64,000 bases of DNA, from the NCBI RefSeq assembly GCF_006716645.1, contig NZ_VFPL01000002.1, positions 1 through 64,000 of the forward strand, read 5' to 3'. The translations under genes and the position numbers were made by a program. Numbering within the stretch: the stretch's first letter is position 1; every line of letters begins with the position of its first letter. Positions 1 to 8,545 of this stretch are shown piece after piece. The notes under the pieces were generated by a model that saw only the letters and a program-made list of their open reading frames with translations, had not been told where the DNA came from and did not search any database. This DNA is from Arcticibacter tournemirensis. GTDB lineage: Bacteria; Bacteroidota; Bacteroidia; Sphingobacteriales; Sphingobacteriaceae.

Positions 1-2319
1 CATAAGTTTAGAAGTAGTGTAACTCAAATTGTTCTCATAGATCTCTGCAGGTTTTTTTGTAACGGTCCACGATCCTCTAACCTTCCACATACTCAGCCAT
101 TCCGGCAGATCGCCCATCAACTCAGATACTACAACGCTCCCCGCTACCGATGGATAGAAGTAAGAACGGACATTAGATGCCTGAGTGGAACTCCAGTCGT
201 TCCTGCCGGTTACATCCAGATACACCGCGTTATTCCATGAAAGGGTCATCTTCCCGTAAGCACTGTTGATCTGTTGCGCCCAGGTTCCATAATTATTAAC
301 AATCGCATCTACGCCTGCAGTAGTTGAGGCCACAGCGTTTGCTAACGAATACCATCCTGGCACTGAAAGACCGTTTCTAGTACGCGCTCCAAACTCACGA
401 TTTTTAAAATAAAAAATACTTCCCCCTGCTAATGCATCAATATTCCACTTTCCGGCAAAACTCTTATTATAATTCACAATAAGGTCACTATTTATACTAT
501 TTCCCCAAAGCTGGTCAAAACCGAAGAGTCCTTTTCCGTTAAATGCAAAGTTGAAGTTTGATCCAAGCGATCCCCCGTTGGTTGAAAAGATGCCGGCCGG
601 ATTCCTGATACTTTCCTCATTCTTGTAATAATCATATCCATTTCTGAACATAATCTTCAGGTCTTTGCTTACGGCATAGTTCATGATCAGACTGGCGTTT
701 AGCTTGTTCTGCTCCACTCCTTTTAACTTCTCATAAGCAATTAGGTACGGATTGTCGTACCAGGCATTGTACATCCAGTTTTGCTTAACATTAGGAGTCA
801 CCCAATAGTCGCGATACTGACGGATATCGTAGTCCGGGCCTGTCCACATCATAATCTGGTAAATGTACCCCTGGGTTCCATAACCACCTCCCCATACCTG
901 TGGTGCCTGATTGCGGCTATATCCCATATGCCCTTCCAGAGTTAACTTTTCGGCCATCTTGATCTCGCCGCTCATGGTGTAGTTGTAGATATTCAGCTTC
1001 TGATTTGGAAATTGGCCTTTGTTGTGGATCTGGTTTAATCCCACCCTGAAAAAGCCCTTTTCGCCACCTTGCGTAAGGCTAATATTATTATTGGTAATAA
1101 AACCTGTTTGCATGAAATTCCTAAGGTTGTTCTTCCCGCTTGATACTAAAGGCATCATCTCTTCCTGCTTAGTAACAGGATTCCACTGTTTTTCCTCGTT
1201 GCCTATGTCCAGCTTAGGCCCCCACACATAGTCGTTACCGATCTTGCCATTTAGACCATGTCCATAAGAAGTTTGTGTTTTGGGTATAGCGATATAGCCC
1301 AGGGTCATCATCGTATTGCTGTTGACGTCTATGCTTATCTTATCCGACTTGCCTTTTTTTGTAGTGATCATTACTGCACCCTTTGCACCACGAGAGCCAT
1401 AAAGGGCAGCCGCAGTAGGGCCTTTTAACATGTTGATGCTTTCGATATCGTCGGCTGGGATATCCCTGAGAGTCATATTTTGATACGGAATTCCGTCAAT
1501 TACCAGCATAGGGTCTTCGCCGCGCATCTGTAAGACCGGAGTAGCGTTAAATTCTGTCGAGTTTTTCACCACTAGTCCGGCAACCTGCCCGGTTAAAGAG
1601 GTTGCCATATCCACCCCTTTTACGGTTTGAAGCTTGTTCCCTTTGACAGTCTGGACTGCATACCCGAGTGCTTTCTCTTCCCTCTTTATACCCAGAGCAG
1701 TTACGACTACTTCAGTTAGCTGGTTGTTCTCGGAACTGAGAAATACGTCTACAGACGACCGGCCAACTAACTCCTCCTCTTGTTGATTAAAACCTACCGA
1801 CCTGAAGATTAACACAGCGTTGGCATCTGACACCGTCAAACTAAAGGTTCCGTTTTCGCGTGTAGCGGTGGCATTCCGTGTCCCCTTTTCTGTAACGGTA
1901 ACGGCAGCAACGGGTATCCCCTTTTCGTCTCTTACAGTCCCCGAAACCTTCAACTGGTTTTCTTTAATGGTTGCCCCCGTTCCGGCTTCGGCCTCCGTTG
2001 ACGTCGTCTTTGGGGAAGCCTCCTTTATCCTGCTTTTCTCCACAATAGTATAGAGATGAGGCTTTACATATAAAAATACGAGCTCATTGGGATAAAGGAC
2101 GCCTTTCAAAACATCTTCAAGCGACTTGCCCTGAAGCTTGTCAAGGTTGTAGCTGGTCACCTTGTCTTTGAGAAGTACCGGATCGTAAGCAAACTCTGCT
2201 TTGTAGATCCTTGTGATCTTTTTTAAGGCTTCGCTTACAGGAATGGATCTCTGTGCATACGCCTGGTTAAATGCTATCATCAAAAATAGCAGAAACATCC
2301 TAAAGTAATTTTGCTTCAT
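1..2319 (-). CDS. SusC/RagA TonB-dependent outer-membrane receptor with STN domain (3' end outside window)
   Basis: The first 773 residues are visible; the rest runs off the left edge. A signal peptide (about residues 1-22, ending QAYA) is followed by a secretin/TonB short N-terminal (STN) domain at about 24-95. Next come a carboxypeptidase-regulatory-like beta domain at about 120-200 (GTVRDEKGIPVAAVTV), a TonB-box-like segment (EVVVTALGIKREEKALGYAV) and the plug (ALYGSRGAKGAVMITTKKGK, about residue 313). The barrel follows and is cut off. The family imports glycans or other nutrients across the outer membrane with a SusD lipoprotein, which would lie to the left. An STN domain is the hallmark of receptors that signal to a FecR anti-sigma factor, and a sigma/FecR pair starts 285 bp away in the opposite direction. 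Function is certain at family level; the substrate is unknown. Confidence 0.93.
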   Translation of the reverse strand, partial: MKQNYFRMFLLFLMIAFNQAYAQRSIPVSEALKKITRIYKAEFAYDPVLLKDKVTSYNLDKLQGKSLEDVLKGVLYPNELVFLYVKPHLYTIVEKSRIKEASPKTTSTEAEAGTGATIKENQLKVSGTVRDEKGIPVAAVTVTEKGTRNATATRENGTFSLTVSDANAVLIFRSVGFNQQEEELVGRSSVDVFLSSENNQLTEVVVTALGIKREEKALGYAVQTVKGNKLQTVKGVDMATSLTGQVAGLVVKNSTEFNATPVLQMRGEDPMLVIDGIPYQNMTLRDIPADDIESINMLKGPTAAALYGSRGAKGAVMITTKKGKSDKISIDVNSNTMMTLGYIAIPKTQTSYGHGLNGKIGNDYVWGPKLDIGNEEKQWNPVTKQEEMMPLVSSGKNNLRNFMQTGFITNNNISLTQGGEKGFFRVGLNQIHNKGQFPNQKLNIYNYTMSGEIKMAEKLTLEGHMGYSRNQAPQVWGGGYGTQGYIYQIMMWTGPDYDIRQYRDYWVTPNVKQNWMYNAWYDNPYLIAYEKLKGVEQNKLNASLIMNYAVSKDLKIMFRNGYDYYKNEESIRNPAGIFSTNGGSLGSNFNFAFNGKGLFGFDQLWGNSINSDLIVNYNKSFAGKWNIDALAGGSIFYFKNREFGARTRNGLSVPGWYSLANAVASTTAGVDAIVNNYGTWAQQINSAYGKMTLSWNNAVYLDVTGRNDWSSTQASNVRSYFYPSVAGSVVVSELMGDLPEWLSMWKVRGSWTVTKKPAEIYENNLSYTTSKLM

Positions 2320-2366
2320 AATCAAATTTTGGTTTAAAAAAGCTTTTTAGTTTTCCTTTCAGTAGG

Positions 2367-2394
2367 ATGTGTCCGGTCCCCGACTTTTTACCCC
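2367..2394 (-). promoter_or_regulatory. Putative ECF sigma promoter of the STN-SusC gene
   Basis: Read on the minus strand this is GGGGTAAAAA, 12 nt, then ACACAT, ending 47 nt before the susC start. The same pair with the same 12-nt spacing (ACACGT) precedes fecR at 3173-3200, and both are preceded by an A/T-rich stretch. The shared spaced motif near the two genes expected to be controlled by the neighbouring ECF sigma factor is the reason for the call. The promoter function is inferred. Confidence 0.45.
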
Positions 2395-2604
2395 AGCGAT
2401 TTAAATATTTTTTTATCAGTGGCAAAAAAAACCTTCTTTACCGATCCGTCAAATACAATAGCATGTATGAGAGGTTTTGTGAAAGTCGCCAAATTTGGTA
2501 TTGAATTCAAAAAAGCCTATTCTTATGCCGCGTAAGAGTAAGCATAATAACCGATGCGGGGACTCAATTATAAGCTGTTTTAATCACCAGATTCGATTTA
2601 CACG

Positions 2605-3156
2605 ATGGATAACCCTGTTCTCCTTAACAAGGTCATAGAAGGCGATATAGAAGCATATTCTCTTTTATACAAGGAGTACTATCGGAAGTTGTATAATTAT
2701 GGGCGTAAGTTTAGTCATGATACCGCGCTTGTAGAGGACTGTATCCAGGAGATTTTCTTTGATCTATGGAGCCGGAGAGATAAGCTTAAAAGAATTGACT
2801 CGTTAAACAGCTATCTATACTCTGCCTTTCGCTATACGCTGATAAAAAGATTAAAAGAGCAGCAACGGCTGAGCCTTCGTGAGGAACACGAGGAGGATGC
2901 AACTTTTGAATTTTCTGTGGAAAACGTAATTATAGAACAGGAGCAAAATGCCGAAGATCATAAGAGCCTCAAAGAAGCCTGTAAATTCTTAACGCCGAGG
3001 CAGTATGAAGCTATCTTCCTTCGGTATTACGAGAAGCTTTCATATCAGGAAGTCGCCGATATTTTGAAAATATCAGTAAAAGCAACCTATAAGATTATGG
3101 CACGAAGTATATCAACCTTAAAGGACAACATTAAACTCTTGCTGTTTTTATGTTAA
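2605..3156 (+). CDS. ECF-type RNA polymerase sigma-70 factor
   Basis: This 183-residue protein has the usual size and two-domain form of Bacteroidota FecI-like sigma factors. Region 2 covers about residues 10-85 (the ALVEDCIQEIFFDLWSRRDKL segment is the core-binding and -10 region). Region 4 covers about 125-175 (LTPRQYEAIFLRYYEKLSY, then a helix-turn-helix with EVADILKISVKATYKIMAR). It would direct RNA polymerase to the divergent STN-SusC gene and probably to its own locus. It is followed after 53 bp by its FecR partner in the same direction. The ATG start is chosen because region 2 begins right after it. The assignment to a family is secure; target genes are inferred from context. Confidence 0.95.
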   Translation: MDNPVLLNKVIEGDIEAYSLLYKEYYRKLYNYGRKFSHDTALVEDCIQEIFFDLWSRRDKLKRIDSLNSYLYSAFRYTLIKRLKEQQRLSLREEHEEDATFEFSVENVIIEQEQNAEDHKSLKEACKFLTPRQYEAIFLRYYEKLSYQEVADILKISVKATYKIMARSISTLKDNIKLLLFLC

Positions 3157-3172
3157 AAATTTATTAAGAGAC

Positions 3173-3200
3173 GGGGTAAAAACAGCAAAAATGAACACGT
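3173..3200 (+). promoter_or_regulatory. Putative ECF sigma promoter in the sigma-fecR gap
   Basis: GGGGTAAAAA, 12 nt, then ACACGT lies in the 53-bp gap between the sigma factor stop and the fecR start. It matches the element in front of the divergent susC gene in both sequence and spacing. If ACACGT is a -10 element the fecR leader would be only a few nucleotides long, which is a point against a simple reading. Confidence 0.4.
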
Positions 3201-3209
3201 ATATATAGG

Positions 3210-4274
3210 ATGGAAAAAAGAGATTTATATAGAAAATATTTACACTATGGAGAACCTGATTTCCTATCTGACGATTCCTTCCAGGACTGGGCTTTTAATC
3301 CCAATCCGGAGAACGAACTTTTCTGGACAGAAATGGAACAACTGTTTCCTGAAAAAAAAGATACTATACAAAAAGCGCTCTATACTTTAAGGTCGATCCG
3401 GTTTAAAGAACATATTCCTGATGAGCAGCAGGTGGATGCTGCATTTGCCAATCACATTGACTCGCTAAACAAAGCCGGACTGCTTGACTATTCCACCTCT
3501 GCAACTCAGCCACCTCGTCAGCTTTGGTACAATATCAGAAAAATAGCAGCTACTTTCATCGGACTTCTCCTGCTTTCGGGTCTTTACCTTCTCTTAAAAA
3601 CCAGGGAACATGAGACGATTGTAAAAACAGATTTCGGAGAAACAAAGCAACTTGTTTTACCAGACGGCTCACAGGTGGAACTTAACGCCAATTCAAGTAT
3701 CCGGTATGAGAAGGAGTGGAAGAAAGGAAGAAAACGCGAGATATGGCTTGAAGGAGAAGCATTGTTTAAAGTTGTGCATATCAATCAGGATTCGCTAAAT
3801 GTAAGGCCGGAAGAATATTTTGTTGTCCGCACGGCGGGACTTAAGATAACTGTTCTTGGGACTGTTTTCGATGTAAGGCAGAGACGCGAAGTTACAGAGG
3901 TTGTGCTTCAGAAAGGTAAAGTGAAGGTTTCTTTTGACAGGAAGCATCTGGCTGATTTAATATTAACTCCCGGAAAGAGGATTGTGTATTCGAACCAGAA
4001 TGTAAAGGAAGATCTGGTAGAAACACAAAACTATACCGCATGGAAAGAGAAAAAGCTTTTATTAATTAATCCTACTATAAAGGAGATCGCACAATACCTG
4101 GAAGATAATTTCGGGAAGAAGATAATTACCAGTGACAGCGCCTTAAACAATAAGATGATTGCAGGACCTATTCCCATTAGTTCACTGAATGATGCCTTAT
4201 TCGTTATTTCAACAGTATCGAACGTAGACGTTATCAGGCGGGATAGTTCTACGATCTTGTTAAAGCGCCGATGA
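3210..4274 (+). CDS. FecR-family anti-sigma factor (DUF4974 C-terminus)
   Basis: This 354-residue inner-membrane protein has a cytoplasmic N-terminal part of about 110 residues that should bind the sigma factor. One transmembrane helix follows at about residues 112-130 (IAATFIGLLLLSGLYLLL). The FecR domain is at about 140-260 (KQLVLPDGSQVELNANSSIRY, EGEALFKV). The C-terminal DUF4974 domain is at about 280-354 (INPTIKEIAQYLEDNFGKK). In the known Fec-type pathway the STN domain of a loaded receptor contacts the periplasmic part of FecR and releases the sigma factor. The receptor here is probably the divergent susC at the left edge. There is no close alternative start. Confidence 0.94.
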   Translation: MEKRDLYRKYLHYGEPDFLSDDSFQDWAFNPNPENELFWTEMEQLFPEKKDTIQKALYTLRSIRFKEHIPDEQQVDAAFANHIDSLNKAGLLDYSTSATQPPRQLWYNIRKIAATFIGLLLLSGLYLLLKTREHETIVKTDFGETKQLVLPDGSQVELNANSSIRYEKEWKKGRKREIWLEGEALFKVVHINQDSLNVRPEEYFVVRTAGLKITVLGTVFDVRQRREVTEVVLQKGKVKVSFDRKHLADLILTPGKRIVYSNQNVKEDLVETQNYTAWKEKKLLLINPTIKEIAQYLEDNFGKKIITSDSALNNKMIAGPIPISSLNDALFVISTVSNVDVIRRDSSTILLKRR

Positions 4275-4317
4275 GTCATTTTATTTAAACCATACACTTA
4301 TAAATAGATTACAAATT

Positions 4318-5184
4318 ATGATGACCCGTACTTTTTTTACTAGCACAATCGTGCTCTTTTTGTCAGTGCTTTTACCATTTTCCAGCCCTGCGCAGAAAAA
4401 AACAACACTCAATATTGCCACCTTTAATATTCGCCTCAATACGGCTTCCGATAAGGAAAACGCCTGGCCTAACAGGAAAGACATGGTTAAAGAACTTATT
4501 CAATATCATGACTTCGACATTTTTGGGGTTCAGGAGGCTCTTGTCGTACAAATGAGCGATCTCTCTGAAATGTCGCAATATAGCCATGTAGGAGTCGGCC
4601 GTGACGACGGAAAAACCGGAGGTGAATTTTCCGCCATCTTTTATAAAAGTAAAAAGTATCAGGTAATTAAATCAGGAACCTTCTGGTTGTCACCAACTCC
4701 CGACAAGCCATCAAAAGGCTGGGATGCTGCATATATCCGCGTCTGCACCTGGGCCCAGTTTAGAGACAGGGCAAATGGAAAAGAGTTTTTCATGTTCAAT
4801 ACGCACTTCGACAACGAGGGAGTGCAGGCCAGGGAAAATGCAGCGAAGATGATTCTTGAGAAAATTAAAGCGATCTCTAATGCAAAATCTCCGGTTTTCA
4901 TAACAGGCGACTTTAACTCCGATCCGTCAACAACTGCTTACGGAACTATTGTCGGTACTTTTTCAGATTCAAAATTGGTTTCATCTGCCAAACCCTACGG
5001 ACCGGAAGAAACTTTTAACGGATTCAAATATCACACCTATACTACTGAAGTAACGGAAGGCCGTATTGACTTCATTTTTGTAAATAAAAATGTGCAGGTA
5101 CTGAAATACGGCGTATTGACAGACAGTAAAGACCTTCGTTTCCCATCCGACCACTTCCCTATCGTTTGTAAGGTAAGTTTTTAA
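4318..5184 (+). CDS. Secreted endonuclease/exonuclease/phosphatase family protein
   Basis: This 288-residue protein has a signal peptide (about 1-25, ending SSPAQ). The EEP fold motifs are visible: NIATFNIRLNT, FDIFGVQEAL with the metal-binding Glu, NTHFDNEG, ITGDFNSDPSTTAY, and a C-terminal GRIDFIFV and SDHFPIVCKV with the catalytic Asp-His. The family includes DNases, sphingomyelinases and sugar-phosphate or lipid phosphodiesterases, so the substrate cannot be named. It starts 43 bp after fecR on the same strand and may be co-transcribed. Such proteins are common beside Bacteroidota nutrient-uptake loci. The double ATG at the start leaves a one-codon ambiguity. Confidence 0.88.
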   Translation: MMTRTFFTSTIVLFLSVLLPFSSPAQKKTTLNIATFNIRLNTASDKENAWPNRKDMVKELIQYHDFDIFGVQEALVVQMSDLSEMSQYSHVGVGRDDGKTGGEFSAIFYKSKKYQVIKSGTFWLSPTPDKPSKGWDAAYIRVCTWAQFRDRANGKEFFMFNTHFDNEGVQARENAAKMILEKIKAISNAKSPVFITGDFNSDPSTTAYGTIVGTFSDSKLVSSAKPYGPEETFNGFKYHTYTTEVTEGRIDFIFVNKNVQVLKYGVLTDSKDLRFPSDHFPIVCKVSF

Positions 5185-5232
5185 GACCTCCTGGTCGGGC
5201 TGCAACAATACCTGCAGCCTGACCAGTTTAAA

Positions 5233-6018
5233 TCAATCCTTAATATTCGAGAATAGCCATGGAAGCAAATCCGGTTCAGCAAGGGCGGAATCCCAGCTAT
5301 TGTGGTTAGCTTCAGGATAAACAGTAAACTTTACATCATTACCTTTTTTGTGAAGTTCTTCCACTATCCTTTCCGAAAATTGGGGATCCACGATATCATC
5401 TTTGGCACCGTGAAATATCCAGAGAGGAATCTTGCGATACTTCTTTACATTCTTCACATTGTCGCCGCCACAAATGGCAAAAGCAGCGGCAAATACCTCC
5501 GGCTTCCGGCGCAGTAGTTCAAAGGTGCCCATCCCGCCCATAGAGAGGCCTCCAACATAAATTTGCTGTTTATCGGCGTAGGGCTTTTCGAGCATTCTCT
5601 CTACCAACCCAAGTAAGGCATGCATTGCTTTCGTTGGCTCGCCTCCTTTTTGAAAATCGAAGGATCGCTTTCCAGTGCTGTCTGTGCTGATGTCAACATT
5701 TGCCCAATAACTATCTTTCGGGCATTGAGGAAAGATAATAATAGCAGGATAGTTCTTCCGGATGTCTTTCTTCAGAAATAAGCGGCCACCATGCGTCAAC
5801 TGCGACTCGTTGTTATCGCCACTCTCCCCCCGTCCATGCAGGAAAAACAATACAGGATATTTTTTGCTGCTGTCAAAATCTTCTGGAAAAAGAATGCGGT
5901 ATGGCAAGGTATCATTCTTCGATACAAAAGTACTGCGTTCATACTTTTTCAAATCCTGAGCTTCCAAAGATGCGGAAACCAGTATGATCAGGCTTAATAA
6001 AAAGAGTTTTAGTTTCAT
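5233..6018 (-). CDS. Secreted alpha/beta-hydrolase, prolyl-oligopeptidase/esterase type
   Basis: This 261-residue protein has a signal peptide (about 1-20). The fold of CE1-like esterases is visible: the oxyanion loop FLHGRGESGDN, the nucleophile elbow GGLSMGG with Ser159, an acidic residue in HGAKDDIVD (Asp207 or 208), and the catalytic His239 in EANHNSWDSA. It probably removes acyl or feruloyl-type esters from polysaccharides, or acts as a general carboxylesterase. It lies downstream of the GH3 gene of the glycan locus but behind a strong terminator and with its own promoter, so it is a separate unit. Peptidase activity is less likely because there is no propeller domain. Confidence 0.85.
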   Translation of the reverse strand: MKLKLFLLSLIILVSASLEAQDLKKYERSTFVSKNDTLPYRILFPEDFDSSKKYPVLFFLHGRGESGDNNESQLTHGGRLFLKKDIRKNYPAIIIFPQCPKDSYWANVDISTDSTGKRSFDFQKGGEPTKAMHALLGLVERMLEKPYADKQQIYVGGLSMGGMGTFELLRRKPEVFAAAFAICGGDNVKNVKKYRKIPLWIFHGAKDDIVDPQFSERIVEELHKKGNDVKFTVYPEANHNSWDSALAEPDLLPWLFSNIKD

Positions 6019-6023
6019 TTTTT

Positions 6024-6053
6024 AGTATCAAGTATCAAGATGTTAGTATCAAG
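6024..6053. repeat. Short direct repeats of AGTATCAAG
   Basis: AGTATCAAG occurs at 6024-6032, overlapping a second GTATCAAG at 6032-6039, and again at 6045-6053, directly upstream of the esterase start. The same word recurs in the rRNA spacer at 28817-28846. No function is known to me. Confidence 0.6.
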
Positions 6054-6087
6054 ATAATGGCTTAAACAAGAATTGCTTAGATACTGA

Positions 6088-6118
6088 CAAATGTATCTTA
6101 TTTAATATGAAGCAACAA
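6088..6118 (-). promoter_or_regulatory. Bacteroidota-type promoter of the esterase gene
   Basis: On the minus strand a -33 TTG (6116-6118) is followed after 20 nt by TACATTTG (6088-6095), matching the Bacteroidota vegetative consensus TTG-N19/20-TAnnTTTG. The leader to the ATG at 6018 is about 60 nt. The same 20-nt spacing is found in both rRNA promoters of this window. Confidence 0.7.
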
Positions 6119-6172
6119 GAATTAATGGATTAGCAGTTTCTGCTGCTTCCGGAATTGCGTAAGGCAGGTACA

Positions 6173-6223
6173 AAATAAAGGCCGCCTGACGCAATTGTTA
6201 GCTGAGTCAGGCGCCCTTTATTT
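6173..6223 (-). terminator. Terminator of the polysaccharide utilisation operon
   Basis: Two 18-nt arms (6173-6190 and 6206-6223) pair with a single mismatch around a 15-nt loop. On the minus strand the right arm ends in a T-rich tail. It begins 19 bp after the GH3 stop codon and closes the operon. Confidence 0.85.
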
Positions 6224-6241
6224 CTCTTGTATATATAATAT

Positions 6242-8524
6242 TTACTGCAGTTTAAAGTCAGCTTCTTTAACATCGCGGCTATTCGTGCCGATGAATACCT
6301 TGAAATCGCCGGGTTCTGCAACAAACTTCAAATCGTTGTTATAGAACTTGAGTTCCTCTTCCGTGATTTTGAAAGTAACCTCCTGCGACTCGCCCGCTTT
6401 CAGATTTATTTTTTTGAATCCCTTAAGCTCTTTCACCGGTCGTGTAATGCTTCCTACCATGTCGCGGATATAAAGCTGAACCACTTCCTTCCCTTCCTTC
6501 GAGCCGGTATTGGTTACCGTAACGCTTGCAGTTATTTCCTGTCCTGCTTTTAACGAAGTACTGCTAAGTTTTACATCGCTGTAATCAAACTTTGTATAAC
6601 TTAAGCCGAACCCGAATGGATAAAGCGGATCGTTTGGAACATCTAAATAGTTAGACCGGAACTTGGTGAACCACTTTCCTTCAGCAAGAGGCCTTCCTGT
6701 GTTTTTATGATTGTAGAAGATTGGAACCTGACCCACGTCTATCGGGAAAGTCATCGTTAGCTTTCCTGAGGGATTTACATCTCCGAAAAGTACGTCTGCA
6801 ATCGCGTCACCTGCTTCCGAACCGCCAAACCAAACGTTCAATATAGCAGGTACATTTTCACTTTCCCATTTTAACGTCAATGGTCTTCCTGTAAAAAGCA
6901 CCAGTACTACCGGCTTCCCGGTTTTTAGCAGCTCAGCCAGCAATTCTGTCTGTACCTGCGGTATTCCGATATCTGTACGACTGGAGCTCTCGCCGCTCAT
7001 CTCGGCCGACTCGCCTAATGCTGCTACAATAACGTCCGACTGGCGCGCAATTTCAAGAGCTTCTCTCCTGATTACATCAGCAGGGCGATTATCGCGACGC
7101 AGCGATTTACCAAACATAGTCGAGTTCGCTTCGAGTACTGAATCGGCAGTAAGGTTAGATCCCTTAGCATATAACACTTTAGCTTGTTTTCCCGCCGCAT
7201 TTGTAAGACCTTTAAGCAACGAAACTGACTTACTGAAGTCTGCGGCAACGCTCCATGTTCCAGTCATATTCTCAGTTGCATCGGCGAGAGGCCCTACCAA
7301 AGCAATCGTACCATTCTTCTTCACTGGCAGAACGTTATTATCATTTTTAAGCAGGACAAAACTCTGTGCAGCCGTTGCTCTTGCCTCTTTGCGGAATGCA
7401 GGAGTGAAGATCTCTGTCTTGCTTCGCTTCACGTTGCAGTAACGATAAGGATCCTGAAATAACCCTAACTTATATTTGGCCTCGAGTATCCTGCGGCAAG
7501 CCATGTCTATTTCTTGCTGAGTGATTTTACCTTCCTGCAGCGATTGCTTCAAGGTTGTCAAAAATCCCTCTCCTACCATATCCATATCCACACCGGCTGC
7601 AAGAGCTAAAGCCGACACCGCTTTCAGATCACCTAATCCGTGATCGATCATCTCGTTAATGGCGGTATAATCGGTTACGACCATCCCGTTGAATCCCCAT
7701 TGATTACGCAATACTTCCGTCATCAACCACTTATTTGCGCTGGCTGGAACACCCTCCACTTCGTTAAAAGAGGTCATTACACTTCCGGCACCTGCTTCAA
7801 CGGCAGCTTTATAGGGTGGAAAATATTCATTGTACATCCTCAACCGGCTCATGTCTACCGTGTTATAGTCCCGACCCGCTTCAATAGCGCCATACAATGC
7901 AAAGTGCTTCACACATGATAAAATGGTATTGTTTTTTGAGAGGTCATCGCCCTGATATCCCTTCACCATTGCTTTCGCGATTTGCGATCCCAGGTATGGG
8001 TCTTCGCCGGATCCTTCGGAAGCACGTCCCCAACGCGCATCGCGTGAAATATCTGTCATTGGTGAGAATGTCCAGTTAATACCATCAGCACTCGCCTCAG
8101 TAGCGGCAATGCGGGCACTTCTTTCAATAAGCGGCATATCCCAGCTACATGATAATCCCAGGGGAATGGGAAAAACAGTTTGATAGCCGTGAATAACGTC
8201 CATCCCAAAGATCAGAGGAATTTTCAGGCGACTTTTTTCAACTGCAATTTTCTGAACATCCCTGATCTTCTCAACTGTTTTAATGTTAAATAAACCACCT
8301 ACCTTTCCTTCTTTTATTTTCCCTGCAATATCTGAACTCGACGCTTGTCCGGTTGTAATATCGCCAGCGCCAGGGAGATTTAACTGGCCTAACTTCTCTT
8401 CCAGGGTCATCTTCTGCATAAGAGAAGAGATAAACTGATCCATTTTAGCGTCCTTCGTCGTCTGTGCCCTTGCACCAGATACTGTCACTACAAGTAAAAA
8501 CAAACTCGCTTTAAAAAACTTCAT
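6242..8524 (-). CDS. Glycoside hydrolase family 3 beta-glucosidase (BglX-like)
   Basis: This 760-residue protein has a signal peptide (about 1-20, ending GARAQ) and so acts in the periplasm or beyond. The GH3 N-terminal barrel contains KHFALYGA and the nucleophile Asp285 in GFNGMVVTDYTAINEM. The C-terminal alpha/beta sandwich carries the general-acid region with GESAEMSGESS. An Fn3-like domain closes the protein (about 660-760, VTNTGSKEGKEVVQLYI). Length and domain order match BglX. It is the last gene of the operon, 21 bp after GH43. In the locus it probably releases glucose from oligosaccharides made by the GH144-type enzymes; periplasmic GH3 beta-1,2-glucosidases are known from Bacteroides thetaiotaomicron. 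The linkage specificity cannot be read from sequence by eye. Confidence 0.94.
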   Translation of the reverse strand: MKFFKASLFLLVVTVSGARAQTTKDAKMDQFISSLMQKMTLEEKLGQLNLPGAGDITTGQASSSDIAGKIKEGKVGGLFNIKTVEKIRDVQKIAVEKSRLKIPLIFGMDVIHGYQTVFPIPLGLSCSWDMPLIERSARIAATEASADGINWTFSPMTDISRDARWGRASEGSGEDPYLGSQIAKAMVKGYQGDDLSKNNTILSCVKHFALYGAIEAGRDYNTVDMSRLRMYNEYFPPYKAAVEAGAGSVMTSFNEVEGVPASANKWLMTEVLRNQWGFNGMVVTDYTAINEMIDHGLGDLKAVSALALAAGVDMDMVGEGFLTTLKQSLQEGKITQQEIDMACRRILEAKYKLGLFQDPYRYCNVKRSKTEIFTPAFRKEARATAAQSFVLLKNDNNVLPVKKNGTIALVGPLADATENMTGTWSVAADFSKSVSLLKGLTNAAGKQAKVLYAKGSNLTADSVLEANSTMFGKSLRRDNRPADVIRREALEIARQSDVIVAALGESAEMSGESSSRTDIGIPQVQTELLAELLKTGKPVVLVLFTGRPLTLKWESENVPAILNVWFGGSEAGDAIADVLFGDVNPSGKLTMTFPIDVGQVPIFYNHKNTGRPLAEGKWFTKFRSNYLDVPNDPLYPFGFGLSYTKFDYSDVKLSSTSLKAGQEITASVTVTNTGSKEGKEVVQLYIRDMVGSITRPVKELKGFKKINLKAGESQEVTFKITEEELKFYNNDLKFVAEPGDFKVFIGTNSRDVKEADFKLQ

Positions 8525-8545
8525 TCTATTAAATTTTACTCTTAA

